A stretch of 17,676 nucleotides of DNA from JAAUTS01 sp038250235 (GCA_038250235.1 JBBSCO010000058.1:1-17676), one strand, 5' to 3'. Positions 1-8,028 are shown, counted from the stretch's first letter. A program made the numbers and translations. Notes: a model not told the origin generated them from the letters alone.

Positions 1-474
1 CCCACGGCCACGCCGCAGGACCTGGAAATCCTGAACTGGCTGGGCACCCTGACCCCGGTCGATCTGAAAAGTTTCTCGGAAGAATTTTTTTCCACCGGCT
101 CCGCCCTGCAGGTGCTGAATTCCGAGCAGGTGGTTCGGGCGGATGCGAAGGAGTATCAGGAGAACGGTTGGAAAATCGCGGCGGCCCAGGTTGAAGAACT
201 CGGCCTCGACCAGTTTTGGAAGCGTAAAGAGGAACTGGGTTACGCACTTGAGGCCATGCGCAAGGAGCGTGGGCTGGATTTTGCCTGTCTCCTGATCACC
301 GATATAACACTGCACTACAGTCTTTTGCTGGTGCGTGGTCATGCGTCCATTCTGGCCGCCATTGATTACCCACAACTCAGCCAGAACCTGTATGAACTGG
401 ACGGCATTGTCTCGCGCAAAAAACAACTGCTGCCCGCCCTGATCCGCATCCTTAACCATGTGGCCAAGGCTTGA
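1..474 (+). CDS. ppaC: Manganese-dependent inorganic pyrophosphatase, C-terminal part (DHHA2 domain)
   Basis: This is the last 157 codons of a gene that begins outside the window; the frame is open from base 1 and stops with TGA at 472-474. The protein resembles the DHHA2 domain that closes family II (Mn/Co-dependent) inorganic pyrophosphatases, cytosolic enzymes that hydrolyse pyrophosphate to phosphate. The visible support is the segment LLITDITLHYSLLLV followed by the C-terminal SRKKQLLP motif, whose Arg-Lys-Lys binds substrate in this family. The N-terminal DHH domain with the metal ligands is not in the window, so activity cannot be judged. An internal GTG at 112 could be mistaken for a start, but the coding frame clearly continues upstream of it. 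A related DHHA2-containing phosphoesterase is the main alternative. Confidence 0.85.
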   Translation, partial: PTATPQDLEILNWLGTLTPVDLKSFSEEFFSTGSALQVLNSEQVVRADAKEYQENGWKIAAAQVEELGLDQFWKRKEELGYALEAMRKERGLDFACLLITDITLHYSLLLVRGHASILAAIDYPQLSQNLYELDGIVSRKKQLLPALIRILNHVAKA

Positions 475-477
475 TCC

Positions 478-1980
478 TCAACCCGTCGGATCCACCACCC
501 CTTCTCCGTCCGGCGTAACGGTCAGATCGGGCCCCTGATATTTCGGATTGCTGTGTGAAATTCCGAAGAGCTCCAGCACCTTGCCAAAAAACTCTTCATT
601 TCTCATCAGGCCGGTGAAGCTCTCCCGGCCCGGTCCGGCGGACATACAAAGGGTCCAATCAGCGGTGTGTGTCACCCCCGTCCAACCGACGCCGTGCCAG
701 TTACCCAGTATCTGTCCGAGGAGGCCGTAAAAGTTGCGCTGCTGTCCTGATATCTCGACAGAGCCTTTCCCTTGTAACACGTCCAAAAGAACCAACGCCT
801 CTTCCTCCGCCATCATAAACCCGGTATAGGAGTGTACCAGATCCTGAACCTCTTTCTTCGCCATGGCCTTGTTCTGTCTGAGCCTCGCATCCAGATCCTG
901 CTTGATCTGTGTGGCGGATCCTTTGATTCGGGCCACGCGGCGGAGAAAGCCCGTGCTTTCACTGTAAGAAGGGCCCATTCCATTCAAACCGGGGTTGGCA
1001 TTGCCGTGATCACTGGTGATGACAATCAACGTCTCAGGATTTTTCTTGAGGAAATCCAAAGCCACCCCGACGGCCTCGTCAAAGGCCAACTGTTCCTGGA
1101 TGATCGCTGCGGCATCGTTGGCATGGGCGGCATGATCCACCCGCGCGGCTTCCACCATGAGGAAAAATCCCTTGGGCTGCTCCTGCAGGGATTTGAATGC
1201 GCTTAGTGTCATCTCCGCCAGGGTTGGAATCTCCTTGAACGACGCAGGGCCGTTTGCCTGGTCAATGCTGTAAGGAAAATGATCGGGGTAGAACAGTCCT
1301 AACACTTTTTCTTTGCCCGCCGACTCCAAAAGCTCTTGTTTCGTCCGGCAATGAGCATACCCAGCAGACGTAAATTCGCCAATCAAGTCTCTGCCATCAT
1401 TCCGATACTCCGACGCAAAGTGCAGATCGCCACCTCCCAGCAATACATCGACCAGACCCAGATATTGGGAGGCAATTTCATCCTCGAAGTCGCGGTGGGC
1501 AGCATTTGCGGAAAAGCCGGCGGGCGTGGCGTGGGTCATCCTCGCCGTGGTGACCAGCCCTGTGCCGTAACCTTTTTCTTTCAGAATGGGACACAGCGGC
1601 TTAAGGGTGGTGCCGTCCGGAAACTGGTTCAACATGCGATTGGGCACACGCCGACCACTGCCCCAGGCACTGGCGGCGGCGGCGGAGTCTGTCACCAAGG
1701 AATCCAAGGATGCCATGTCAAACAGGCCATGAGTCGTTTCAGCATCGACGGAAAGGTTGTGCCAAAACGTATTTTTCCGGAAATGGAGTTGCTGATGCGC
1801 TTGGGCCAGGGCAGGGACTCCCGTGCTCATGCCATCAGAAACCATAAAAACCACATTCCGGGGTCGCCCGCCTTTGCGGGCACAGGATGTCGCCGTGCCC
1901 AAAGATAATGCCCCTGCCGCCAGCCCTCCCAATTTCAAAAGGTCACGGCGGCTCCAAAAAGCACGGGGTGTTGCACTCAT
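478..1980 (-). CDS. Tat-exported alkaline phosphatase (PhoA family), probable lipoprotein
   Basis: A 500-residue alkaline phosphatase that should release phosphate from phosphomonoesters outside the cytoplasm. I start at the ATG at 1980 because it places a Tat signal directly at the N-terminus: SRRDLLKLGG (residues 10-19), a hydrophobic stretch, then ATSC at Cys33, a plausible though imperfect lipobox. A TTG 40 codons upstream lies in sequence without signal-peptide character. All alkaline-phosphatase landmarks are visible: metal-binding VSDGM (Asp49), catalytic-serine TDSAAAASAW (Ser99), THATPAGFSAN, VEAARVDHAAH, TSDHGN and GVTHTADW, matching the Asp, Ser, Thr, Glu, Asp, His, Asp-His and His ligands of E. 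coli PhoA. An AGGA sits about 9 nt before the start. The gene is divergent from the thioredoxin-like gene across an 89-bp gap with two CTGTCA half-sites, so phosphate control is possible. Its stop lies 3 bases past the pyrophosphatase stop, on the opposite strand; both products release phosphate. Confidence 0.93.
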   Translation of the reverse strand: MSATPRAFWSRRDLLKLGGLAAGALSLGTATSCARKGGRPRNVVFMVSDGMSTGVPALAQAHQQLHFRKNTFWHNLSVDAETTHGLFDMASLDSLVTDSAAAASAWGSGRRVPNRMLNQFPDGTTLKPLCPILKEKGYGTGLVTTARMTHATPAGFSANAAHRDFEDEIASQYLGLVDVLLGGGDLHFASEYRNDGRDLIGEFTSAGYAHCRTKQELLESAGKEKVLGLFYPDHFPYSIDQANGPASFKEIPTLAEMTLSAFKSLQEQPKGFFLMVEAARVDHAAHANDAAAIIQEQLAFDEAVGVALDFLKKNPETLIVITSDHGNANPGLNGMGPSYSESTGFLRRVARIKGSATQIKQDLDARLRQNKAMAKKEVQDLVHSYTGFMMAEEEALVLLDVLQGKGSVEISGQQRNFYGLLGQILGNWHGVGWTGVTHTADWTLCMSAGPGRESFTGLMRNEEFFGKVLELFGISHSNPKYQGPDLTVTPDGEGVVDPTG

Positions 1981-2003
1981 TGACGAATCCTGGATAAGCT
2001 TTG

Positions 2004-2049
2004 TGACAGTTGTGTGAAGATCCGCCAAATTCTGTTTCTTTACTGACAG
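2004..2049 (-). promoter_or_regulatory. Possible Pho-box half-sites upstream of the alkaline phosphatase
   Basis: Reading the minus strand, CTGTCA occurs at 2004-2009 (context CTGTCACAAAGCTTATCC) and again at 2044-2049 (context CTGTCAGTAAAG), 40 bp apart, in the short gap before an alkaline phosphatase gene. CTGTCA is the core half-site of the E. coli PhoB box (CTGTCATAAAGCTGTCAC). The 2004 copy continues with AAAGCT as in the consensus but lacks a good second half 11 bp away. This is a suggestion only; half-sites this short can occur by chance. Confidence 0.3.
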
Positions 2050-2069
2050 CTCTATGCTATCTTTCACCC

Positions 2070-2588
2070 ATGAAACAATTCTGCCTGCTCTCTGCTGCAA
2101 TTCTGTTCATCTCCCACTCTCTCGTGGCGGGAACACTCACGGACAAACTGGAAGGTAACCTGGTCAAATTGGAAGGCGATAAAGTCAAAAAAGTCGAGAA
2201 GGGAAGCTTGGCCAACAAGAAGATAATTGCCTTTTATTACTCTGCCCACTGGTGCCCACCCTGCCGCGCCTATACGCCTGGCCTAGCCAAAGAATATGCA
2301 GAACTCAGCGCCAAGTATCCCGAGTTTGAGTTAATTTTTGTCAGCAGCGACCGTGATGAAAAGGCGATGGAAGAATACATGAGCTGGGGAAAGATGAACT
2401 ATCCTGCCCTTGATTTCAAAGACGCCAAAAAAATGGATTTGGTCAACAAATTGTCCGCCTCCGGCATTCCGTATCTCGTGGTGGTGGATGCCGACGGCAA
2501 GGAGTTGGCCGGCAAGGGCTCTGAAAACTGGGCGCATCCCTCAGAGGTTTTACCCAAGCTGAAAAGTCTGCTTAAAAGCGGCACCTGA
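2070..2588 (+). CDS. Exported thioredoxin-like / nucleoredoxin-type protein
   Basis: A 172-residue protein with a Sec signal peptide (basic MKQF, hydrophobic core, likely cleavage after LVA at residue 20) followed by a single thioredoxin-fold domain. The redox motif is WCPPC at residues 61-65 within FYYSAHWCPPCRAYTPGL, and the chain continues with FVSSDRDEKAMEEYM and the cis-proline segment SGIPYLVVVDADG. This pattern is typical of the nucleoredoxin/tryparedoxin group rather than of classical TrxA. The likely role is thiol-disulfide exchange in the periplasm; the natural partner is unknown. The ATG at 2070 is chosen because it gives the signal peptide; an earlier in-frame ATG at 2010 adds 20 residues that would mask it. 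No Shine-Dalgarno sequence is seen. The gene stands alone, divergent from the phosphatase and convergent with fumC. Confidence 0.88.
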   Translation: MKQFCLLSAAILFISHSLVAGTLTDKLEGNLVKLEGDKVKKVEKGSLANKKIIAFYYSAHWCPPCRAYTPGLAKEYAELSAKYPEFELIFVSSDRDEKAMEEYMSWGKMNYPALDFKDAKKMDLVNKLSASGIPYLVVVDADGKELAGKGSENWAHPSEVLPKLKSLLKSGT

Positions 2589-2634
2589 TTTCTCCTGGCA
2601 GTAAAATTCCCAGCTTCATCTCGCTCCGTTAAAT

Positions 2635-2672
2635 GCGACAATCATAACGACGATCGTCGTTATGATTGTCGC
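2635..2672. repeat. 38-bp perfect palindrome between convergent genes
   Basis: The 19 bases from 2635 (GCGACAATCATAACGACGA) are followed immediately by their exact reverse complement, with no spacer. It lies 46 bp after the thioredoxin-like stop and 26 bp beyond the fumC stop. As RNA from either strand it would fold into a long hairpin with a tiny forced loop, so it may act as a bidirectional terminator or 3'-end protector, but there is no T-tract on either side as an intrinsic terminator would have. A protein-binding site or cruciform is the alternative. Confidence 0.85.
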
Positions 2673-2698
2673 GGTATTTATGGAAAGGCTGTCGGGGT

Positions 2699-4096
2699 TC
2701 AGGGCCTGGTCATCCGCTCGGCTACAACCCATTGGTCAAACTGCTCGGCCGTGAGGTGACCCAGGGCGAGGGATGCATCCTTCAGGTTGGTTCCTTCCTT
2801 GTTCGCTTTTTTGGCTATGGCTGCTGCTTTGTCGTAGCCGATATGGGGATTCAGGGCTGTAACCAACATGAGGCATTTCTCCACATAAGCCTCCACTTGA
2901 GCCTTGTTGACTTTGAGGTCGGCCAAACAATAGTCGGCAAAGGAGCGCATGGTGTCTGTCAGCAAATCCACCGAGTGCAGGAAATTGTGGATCATCACCG
3001 GATTGAAGACATTGAGCTCGAAATTCCCCTGACTACCGGCAAACCCGATCGCCGCATCATTGCCCATTACTTGCACCGCCACCATGGTCATGGCTTCGCA
3101 TTGGGTCGGATTCACTTTGCCCGGCATAATGGAAGATCCGGGTTCGTTTTCAGGGAGCTGTAGCTCGCCCAGACCGCAACGCGGGCCGGAGCCCAGCCAG
3201 CGGATGTCGTTGGCGATTTTCATCAGAGAGGCGGCCAATGTTTTCAAAGCCCCGGACGCCATGACAATTTCATCATGGGAAGAAAGAGCGGCAAACTTGT
3301 TGGGATGGCTGGTGAAAGGAAGACCGGTCAGTCCGGCAATTTTTTTGGCGGCGCGTTCGGCAAATTCCGGATGGGAATTTAAACCGGTTCCCACCGCAGT
3401 TCCGCCGATGGCCAGATCGTAAAGGCCGGAGAGCGTGTATTCAATCCTGGCAATATCGCGATCGATCATGGAGACATAACCGGAAAATTCCTGAGTGAAT
3501 GTTACAGGCGTTGCATCTTGTAAATGGGTGCGTCCGATCTTGACGATGCCTTCGAATTCCTTGCCTTTGGTTTCCAGAGCGTCCCGGAATTTTTTAGCTG
3601 ATGGCAACAAGCGGTGAACAACTTCCTCGGCTGCGGCGATGTGCATGGCGGTGGGAAAGGTGTCATTGGAAGACTGGGACATATTGACGTGATCGTTCGG
3701 ATGCACGGGCGACTTACTGCCGCGCTCACCACCGGCCATTTCTATCGCTCGGTTGGAGATCACTTCATTGGTGTTCATGTTGGTCTGGGTGCCGGAGCCC
3801 GTCTGCCAGATACGCAGCGGAAAATGCGTATCGAGTTTGCCTTCGATCACCTCGTCGGTCGCGGCGGTGATGAGTTTGGCTTTTTCTTCCGGCAGCTTGC
3901 CCAGCTCATGGTTCACCAGGGCGCAGGCTTTTTTCAGGACTCCCATTCCCCGGATAACAGCACGTGGCATGGTATCGCGTCCGATGGCAAAATATTTTAA
4001 AGAGCGCTGTGTCTGAGCCCCCCAATACGCTTCGGAAGCCACTTCAATATTGCCCATGGTATCGGATTCAGTGCGGGTGGAGATGTTGGTGCTCAT
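2699..4096 (-). CDS. fumC: Fumarate hydratase class II (fumarase C)
   Basis: A full-length 465-residue class II fumarase (E. coli FumC has 467), the iron-independent homotetrameric enzyme that interconverts fumarate and L-malate in the TCA cycle. The N-terminus TESDTMGNIEVASEAYWGAQTQRSL is characteristic. GRTHLQDATPVT, with the catalytic His, lies near residue 189, and the superfamily signature GSSIMPGKVNPTQ, with the active-site Ser, near residue 318. The SGSGTQTNMNTNEVI and HPNDHVNMSQSSND segments that build the substrate pocket are intact. Related aspartase and argininosuccinate lyase are less likely given the AYWGAQTQRS and HVNMSQSSND segments. The start ATG has no Shine-Dalgarno sequence. 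The 107-bp gap to the unknown gene upstream on the same strand could hold its own promoter. Confidence 0.97.
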   Translation of the reverse strand: MSTNISTRTESDTMGNIEVASEAYWGAQTQRSLKYFAIGRDTMPRAVIRGMGVLKKACALVNHELGKLPEEKAKLITAATDEVIEGKLDTHFPLRIWQTGSGTQTNMNTNEVISNRAIEMAGGERGSKSPVHPNDHVNMSQSSNDTFPTAMHIAAAEEVVHRLLPSAKKFRDALETKGKEFEGIVKIGRTHLQDATPVTFTQEFSGYVSMIDRDIARIEYTLSGLYDLAIGGTAVGTGLNSHPEFAERAAKKIAGLTGLPFTSHPNKFAALSSHDEIVMASGALKTLAASLMKIANDIRWLGSGPRCGLGELQLPENEPGSSIMPGKVNPTQCEAMTMVAVQVMGNDAAIGFAGSQGNFELNVFNPVMIHNFLHSVDLLTDTMRSFADYCLADLKVNKAQVEAYVEKCLMLVTALNPHIGYDKAAAIAKKANKEGTNLKDASLALGHLTAEQFDQWVVAERMTRP

Positions 4097-4203
4097 AAAG
4101 GGTATTAGATCGTTTCATGATCATGGCCACTTACGCAAGGTTTTTGCTCATGGGGACGCCGCTTAGAAGGTCGCCGAATCATCTACGCTTCTACACTAAT
4201 ATC

Positions 4204-4587
4204 TCAAAGCAGGCCCTCGGCCTCCAGTTGGTTCAATCGCCGCTCGTTGATCTGGTCGATGATTTCAGCCAACCCCGGCAGCTCCACCAGCACATCCAAA
4301 GGCATGGTATTGTCGGCAAAAGGCAGGCCGCTGGTTTCAATGACCCGGGTTTGTTGGCTCAGATAAACCCAGGTGAATTCGCCTCCGGTCAGGACGCGGA
4401 ACTGAAGATTTTTTTCCCAGAGGATATCCTCTGTCGTTTTCAACGAAACCGTGATACCTCCCGCCTCCGGGCCGGGGCAAACCTGCTCGACCTTGTCATA
4501 GGTTCCAATCCATGTTTCAACGAAACCCCGGATGCCTTCTTTACTCAGAGGCTGGTGAAAGAGTGCGACGTAACCTTTGGAATCCAT
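4204..4587 (-). CDS. Hypothetical protein, function unknown
   Basis: A 127-residue soluble protein with no signal peptide, membrane segment or motif that I recognise. It begins MDSKGYVALFHQPLSKEG, has a central, probably beta-rich part (VSLKTTEDILWEKNLQFRVLTGGEFTWVYLSQQTRV), and ends in a charged, probably helical tail (LAEIIDQINERRLNQLEAEGLL). The frame stays open to a TTG at 4680, but the extra 31 codons (KQKTPNWKLKT...) look like translated non-coding sequence and would leave only 12 bp to the divergent gene at 4693, so I prefer the ATG at 4587. It lies upstream of fumC on the same strand with a 107-bp gap, so co-transcription is possible but not evident. The even composition and lack of overlap with another gene support it being real. 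Confidence 0.65.
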   Translation of the reverse strand: MDSKGYVALFHQPLSKEGIRGFVETWIGTYDKVEQVCPGPEAGGITVSLKTTEDILWEKNLQFRVLTGGEFTWVYLSQQTRVIETSGLPFADNTMPLDVLVELPGLAEIIDQINERRLNQLEAEGLL

Positions 4588-4692
4588 CGATGAAAAATAG
4601 CGGGATTTGACCGCCCGTCCAGTCAGGGATGTTTTCAGTTTCCAGTTTGGCGTTTTCTGTTTAGCGTCTGGTTCACCCAAAAATATACGTTT

Positions 4693-5670
4693 ATGATTTT
4701 AGTCACTGGTGGAACAGGTTTTGTTGGTCGTGCAACAGTCAAACAGCTGATCGAAGCGGGTCACCGGGTTCGTTTGCTGGTTCGTGACCCGGAGACAGCT
4801 TCGCGTGAGTCCCTCTTTAAAAAGTGTGAACTGGTCAAGGGCGACATCCTAAATGTCTCCTCCCTTCCTGCTGCGATGAAGAGCATCACCGCCGTCATTC
4901 ATTTGGTCGGAGTTATTTTCGAACATAAGGGCGCCTCCTTCGAACAGATTCATGTCGAGGGCACCGCCAACATGGTGGCCGCCGCCCGGATAGCCGGCGT
5001 TCCCCGCTTCCTGCACATGAGTGCCATCAACACCCGGCCCACGGCCGCATCCATGTATCATCAAAGCAAATGGCAGGGTGAACTGGCTGTCCGTGAAAGT
5101 GGGCTGGACTGGACCATCTTTCAACCTTCCGTCATTTATGGCCGGGGCGATGGCTTCGTCACCCAGTTTGCCAATCTCATGCGCCCGCCTCTATGTTTTT
5201 TGAGCGGCTTTTCTGTGCCGAGCACCATGGATGGGGAAGTTCTACTCCAGCCCGTGCATGTGCGGGAAGTAGCGTCCGCCATTGTTCGCTCCCTATCCAA
5301 CGAAACCTGTATTGGAAAAACCTACGAATTGGGCGGCGACACCCTGACCTTGAATGCCTTCCTGACGGAAATCGCTCTGGCCCTCGGTTTGAATCCCACC
5401 GTCGTGGACGCTTCTTTGCCAGCCCTGCCCTTCATGGCCCCGATCAAAGTGGCCCAAGGCTACCGCCCCGTGATTTTGCCGGTGCCTGGCATTTTCTTTC
5501 GCTTGGTGGCAGGCCTGGTAGACCTTTTGTCACCGCTTCCCATCCTGACCTACGATCAGGCTGTCATGCTGGAAGAAAGCCATTATGCGGACACAACGGA
5601 GGCCAGGAAGGATCTGGGTTTCCAGACAAAACCTTTTCCTGAAGGTCTCCGCGAGTATTTGGGCAGTTAA
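4693..5670 (+). CDS. NAD(P)-binding epimerase-like protein (atypical SDR, NDUFA9-like)
   Basis: A 325-residue Rossmann-fold protein of the extended/atypical short-chain dehydrogenase superfamily. The dinucleotide-binding motif TGGTGFVG is at residues 5-12, followed by the acidic D(I) in KGDIL and the HLVG strand. The active-site-like motif YHQSK (Tyr122, Lys126) is present, and the chain continues PSVIYGRGDGF, VHVREVASAIV and YELGGD. The set ILVTGGTGFVG, GVPRFLHMSA and QPSVIYG resembles NDUFA9-like / complex I assembly-type proteins and nucleoside-sugar epimerases of the NmrA-like kind. The substrate cannot be assigned. The start ATG has no Shine-Dalgarno sequence. It is divergent from the small unknown gene and convergent with transketolase. 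Confidence 0.85.
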   Translation: MILVTGGTGFVGRATVKQLIEAGHRVRLLVRDPETASRESLFKKCELVKGDILNVSSLPAAMKSITAVIHLVGVIFEHKGASFEQIHVEGTANMVAAARIAGVPRFLHMSAINTRPTAASMYHQSKWQGELAVRESGLDWTIFQPSVIYGRGDGFVTQFANLMRPPLCFLSGFSVPSTMDGEVLLQPVHVREVASAIVRSLSNETCIGKTYELGGDTLTLNAFLTEIALALGLNPTVVDASLPALPFMAPIKVAQGYRPVILPVPGIFFRLVAGLVDLLSPLPILTYDQAVMLEESHYADTTEARKDLGFQTKPFPEGLREYLGS

Positions 5671-5684
5671 GATTTTGAATTGTA

Positions 5685-5704
5685 GGGACGCGGGTTCCGC
5701 TCCC
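5685..5704. repeat. REP-like hairpin between convergent genes
   Basis: GGGA-C-GCGG-GTT-CCGC-TCCC forms an 8-bp stem with one bulged C and a 3-base loop, 14 bp after the epimerase-like stop. The GTAGGGACGCGG beginning resembles dispersed intergenic palindromes known in many bacterial genomes, but only one clear copy of this form is in the window. It may also help terminate transcription; no T-tract follows. Confidence 0.45.
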
Positions 5705-5741
5705 AAGGCTGAAGACCAGTTACCAGGCCCAGGGCCACAAC

Positions 5742-5757
5742 AAAAGCTTAAGCTTTT
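5742..5757. repeat. 16-bp perfect palindrome at the transketolase stop codon
   Basis: AAAAGCTTAAGCTTTT reads identically on both strands and contains the transketolase TAA stop at its centre. Its last codons encode Leu-Lys-Ala, so part of the symmetry may simply reflect coding. As a hairpin it is weak. Confidence 0.4.
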
Positions 5758-7814
5758 AACAAGGCTTCTGCCGCTGCGATGATACCGGATGCGCCGAGCC
5801 CATGTTTCTCGTAGAGCTCATCGGCAAGATAAGCTGATTGCCCGAACTCCCCCTTGATACCGAGGGATTTCGCCTTGATGGGCACACCGGCCTGAACCAA
5901 TGCGTGAATAACCAAAGCACCGGAGCCTCCGATCACCTGGTGATCGTCCACGGTGACGAAACGTCCGCCGGTTCCTTTCACCACACGGGAGATGGTTTCA
6001 ACATCCACCTGGTTGACGAAAGCATTGTTGATGACCGCAGCGCTAACACCTTTTTCTTTCAGTTTGTCCGCTGCTTTGAGAGCGTTTCCAACGAGGGCGC
6101 CGTTGGCGATGATGGTGATATCCGTCCCTTCACGCAAGACCTGGGCTTTGCCCCACTGGTAGTCAGCTCCGTCCTGCCAATACACGGGATAATTTTCACG
6201 ACCAAGGAAGAAGATGACAGTTTCGCCGTCTTTCCCGGCCTGACGATCTACTGCAGTCCTCTTGATGGCCTGATACATGTAGGCCTCCGCCTCGCTGGCG
6301 CAGGACAAAACAACAACAGCCGTGTGTGGAATCGGGCTGGTGGCAGCAATATAAGTCGTTGCCTGGTGGGAAGCCCCATCCGCTGCATCCTGAAAACCGG
6401 CATGGGAGAAAACCGCGATGACGGGCGCCTGGGACAAGGCCGCCATGGTCAGAGGCAGATTGCCCTTGGTCACACCAAACTGGGCAAAGGTATCGACAAT
6501 GGGTATGAAGCCCACTTTGGACAATCCGGCGGCCGTGCTGATCATGTTGGATTCAGCAATACCAATATCCACAGAACGCTCTGGGAAAGTTTTTTGAAAC
6601 GTGCTCATGCCGGTGGAGCCAGCCAGGTCGGCGGCCACGGAAAAAACTGGAAATCCTTCTTTGGCGGCCTTGATGGCCCCATCGGAAAGGCCTGGCTGGA
6701 TCTTGGTTTTTTTGACGGTCGGGGCTGCGGCAGCCGGTGTGGACTGGGTGGCTTTGGCCGCTTCTTTCTTTTCCCAGTTCCCGCGTAATTCCTGGGCCCA
6801 GGCCAGGATTCCGGCAGGAGGCGTCGTGCCGTAAATTTCGTTCACCCACTCGACGATTTTTTCGCCGCTGGTGAGAGGAAATCCATGACCGCCTGCAGAA
6901 TCCTGTTCCGTCTTTTTGATGCCGAAGCCTTTGACTGTTTTAAGCCATAACACAACGGGTTTGACCGGATTTTTCCGGGCCAGCGCGATGGCTTTTTCCA
7001 GTGCGAGATAAACTTCCTGAAGATTGTTTCCATTGGGCACCTTGACGATCTCCCAACCCAACGGTGTCAGGGCCTCAAAACTACCCTGCATGCTGAAGGA
7101 CTGCTCGGTGATGCGTCCGGAAAGTTTGGTGTCATTGTCGGAAAGAATCATGACGAAGGGGTTCACCAATCCGCGCGAGGCAAGGCCGGGAATGGCGGCA
7201 AAGGATTCCTTGGCCTCTCCTTCCATGGCAGCACCGTCAGAGATCACGCAGAGTGTGACGCGGTCGTTCTTGGCGTAATGGTCGGCTAGGGCCAGTCCTT
7301 GCGCCTGAGGCAGTGAGGAGCCCAGGGGTCCATTGCTCAGGAGAACGCCTTCAGGATTCAAATGCGATTCCCCGTGGCCTGTCAGCTTGCTCTTGATGCT
7401 GCGGAAATCGCGTAGGCCTTCGATGGTCTGTTTGTCAAAACCGTAATTGGCCCGCAGGGCATACACACCATTTTCTGTGTGGCCTGCATCATTGACGAAA
7501 TTATAAGCTTCATGCCAAGGCTTGCCTGACGTCGAGAACATGATGGCATGGATGGAAGCCATGACCTCCGCCAAGGCAGCCGGACCGCCCCAGTGACAGG
7601 CGGCACCACCGATGACGGCATGAACGTCCATCAAAGCCACAAGTGCGCGGGTGGCTTTGGGGTCGCCAACAACAACCTCTTGGCCTGCGGTATTCTTCAC
7701 CGTAACGCTGTATTTTGGCCCTTGCTCAGGCTTCGGCGCCAGAGGGGATTTCAAGGACAACGGTTTCAGCTCGGGTGCGTCCACTTTTTGAACAACGGAA
7801 TTATCTGCGGCCAT
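5748..7814 (-). CDS. tkt: Transketolase (divergent form)
   Basis: A 688-residue thiamine-diphosphate enzyme with the three-domain order of transketolase, which moves two-carbon ketol units in the non-oxidative pentose phosphate pathway. Near residue 190, ISDGAAMEGEAKE followed by DND is the ThDP/metal-binding motif (GDG-N type, with SDG here). SNGPLGSSLPQAQG matches the family TGPLGQG. The ThDP-activating Glu is in GIAESNM near residue 421, and DGASHQA matches the DGPTHQ segment. An Ala/Pro/Thr-rich linker sits near residues 355-372. The usual SGHPGAP motif is changed to CHWGGPAAL, so the protein is clearly off the E. coli TktA line. I start at ATG 7814; the 28 extra residues upstream look non-coding. 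No Shine-Dalgarno sequence is present. It follows recF by 214 bp. Confidence 0.9.
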   Translation of the reverse strand: MAADNSVVQKVDAPELKPLSLKSPLAPKPEQGPKYSVTVKNTAGQEVVVGDPKATRALVALMDVHAVIGGAACHWGGPAALAEVMASIHAIMFSTSGKPWHEAYNFVNDAGHTENGVYALRANYGFDKQTIEGLRDFRSIKSKLTGHGESHLNPEGVLLSNGPLGSSLPQAQGLALADHYAKNDRVTLCVISDGAAMEGEAKESFAAIPGLASRGLVNPFVMILSDNDTKLSGRITEQSFSMQGSFEALTPLGWEIVKVPNGNNLQEVYLALEKAIALARKNPVKPVVLWLKTVKGFGIKKTEQDSAGGHGFPLTSGEKIVEWVNEIYGTTPPAGILAWAQELRGNWEKKEAAKATQSTPAAAAPTVKKTKIQPGLSDGAIKAAKEGFPVFSVAADLAGSTGMSTFQKTFPERSVDIGIAESNMISTAAGLSKVGFIPIVDTFAQFGVTKGNLPLTMAALSQAPVIAVFSHAGFQDAADGASHQATTYIAATSPIPHTAVVVLSCASEAEAYMYQAIKRTAVDRQAGKDGETVIFFLGRENYPVYWQDGADYQWGKAQVLREGTDITIIANGALVGNALKAADKLKEKGVSAAVINNAFVNQVDVETISRVVKGTGGRFVTVDDHQVIGGSGALVIHALVQAGVPIKAKSLGIKGEFGQSAYLADELYEKHGLGASGIIAAAEALLKA

Positions 7815-8028
7815 AATATTTACTTTTTTGTGTTTTGATTCTTTTTTCAGGCGGGGACAAGAGAACGAAAAAATACAGAGCGTGCCTGTGCAAGGCAAGC
7901 TTCGATGCTGGTTCTGGTTTTTTCTGTTTTCCCTGCGTCCAAACTCCCAAAAAGTGAGGCCTTGCCACGCAAAAATAGATGGCCTGAATCCTTGGAAACC
8001 AAGGAGTAGTCGTTTCGCTGATTACTCC
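7815..8028 (-). other. recF-transketolase intergenic region with hairpins
   Basis: No gene is seen in these 214 bp. Just after the recF stop, two adjacent dyads lie side by side: GGAGTA (8003-8008) pairing with TACTCC (8023-8028), and CCTTGG-AAA-CCAAGG (7990-8004). They share two bases, so they cannot both form fully. A longer inverted repeat links 7880-7896 (GCGTG, 5-base insert, GCAAGGC) with 7959-7970 (GCCTTGCCACGC). None has a T-tract in the recF direction, so an intrinsic terminator is not established. A transketolase promoter probably lies here, but I cannot fix it. Confidence 0.4.

Noticed and set aside
1336..1908. 190-codon open frame opposite the alkaline phosphatase
   Set aside because: Antisense to conserved phosphatase motifs and without protein-like features.
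4588..4680. TTG start at 4680 extending the unknown protein by 31 residues
   Set aside because: The extension looks non-coding, lacks a ribosome-binding site and would leave only 12 bp to the divergent gene.
5838..6788. 316-codon open frame on the plus strand opposite transketolase
   Set aside because: Entirely antisense to the transketolase coding region, with His/Gly-rich composition and no recognisable domain.
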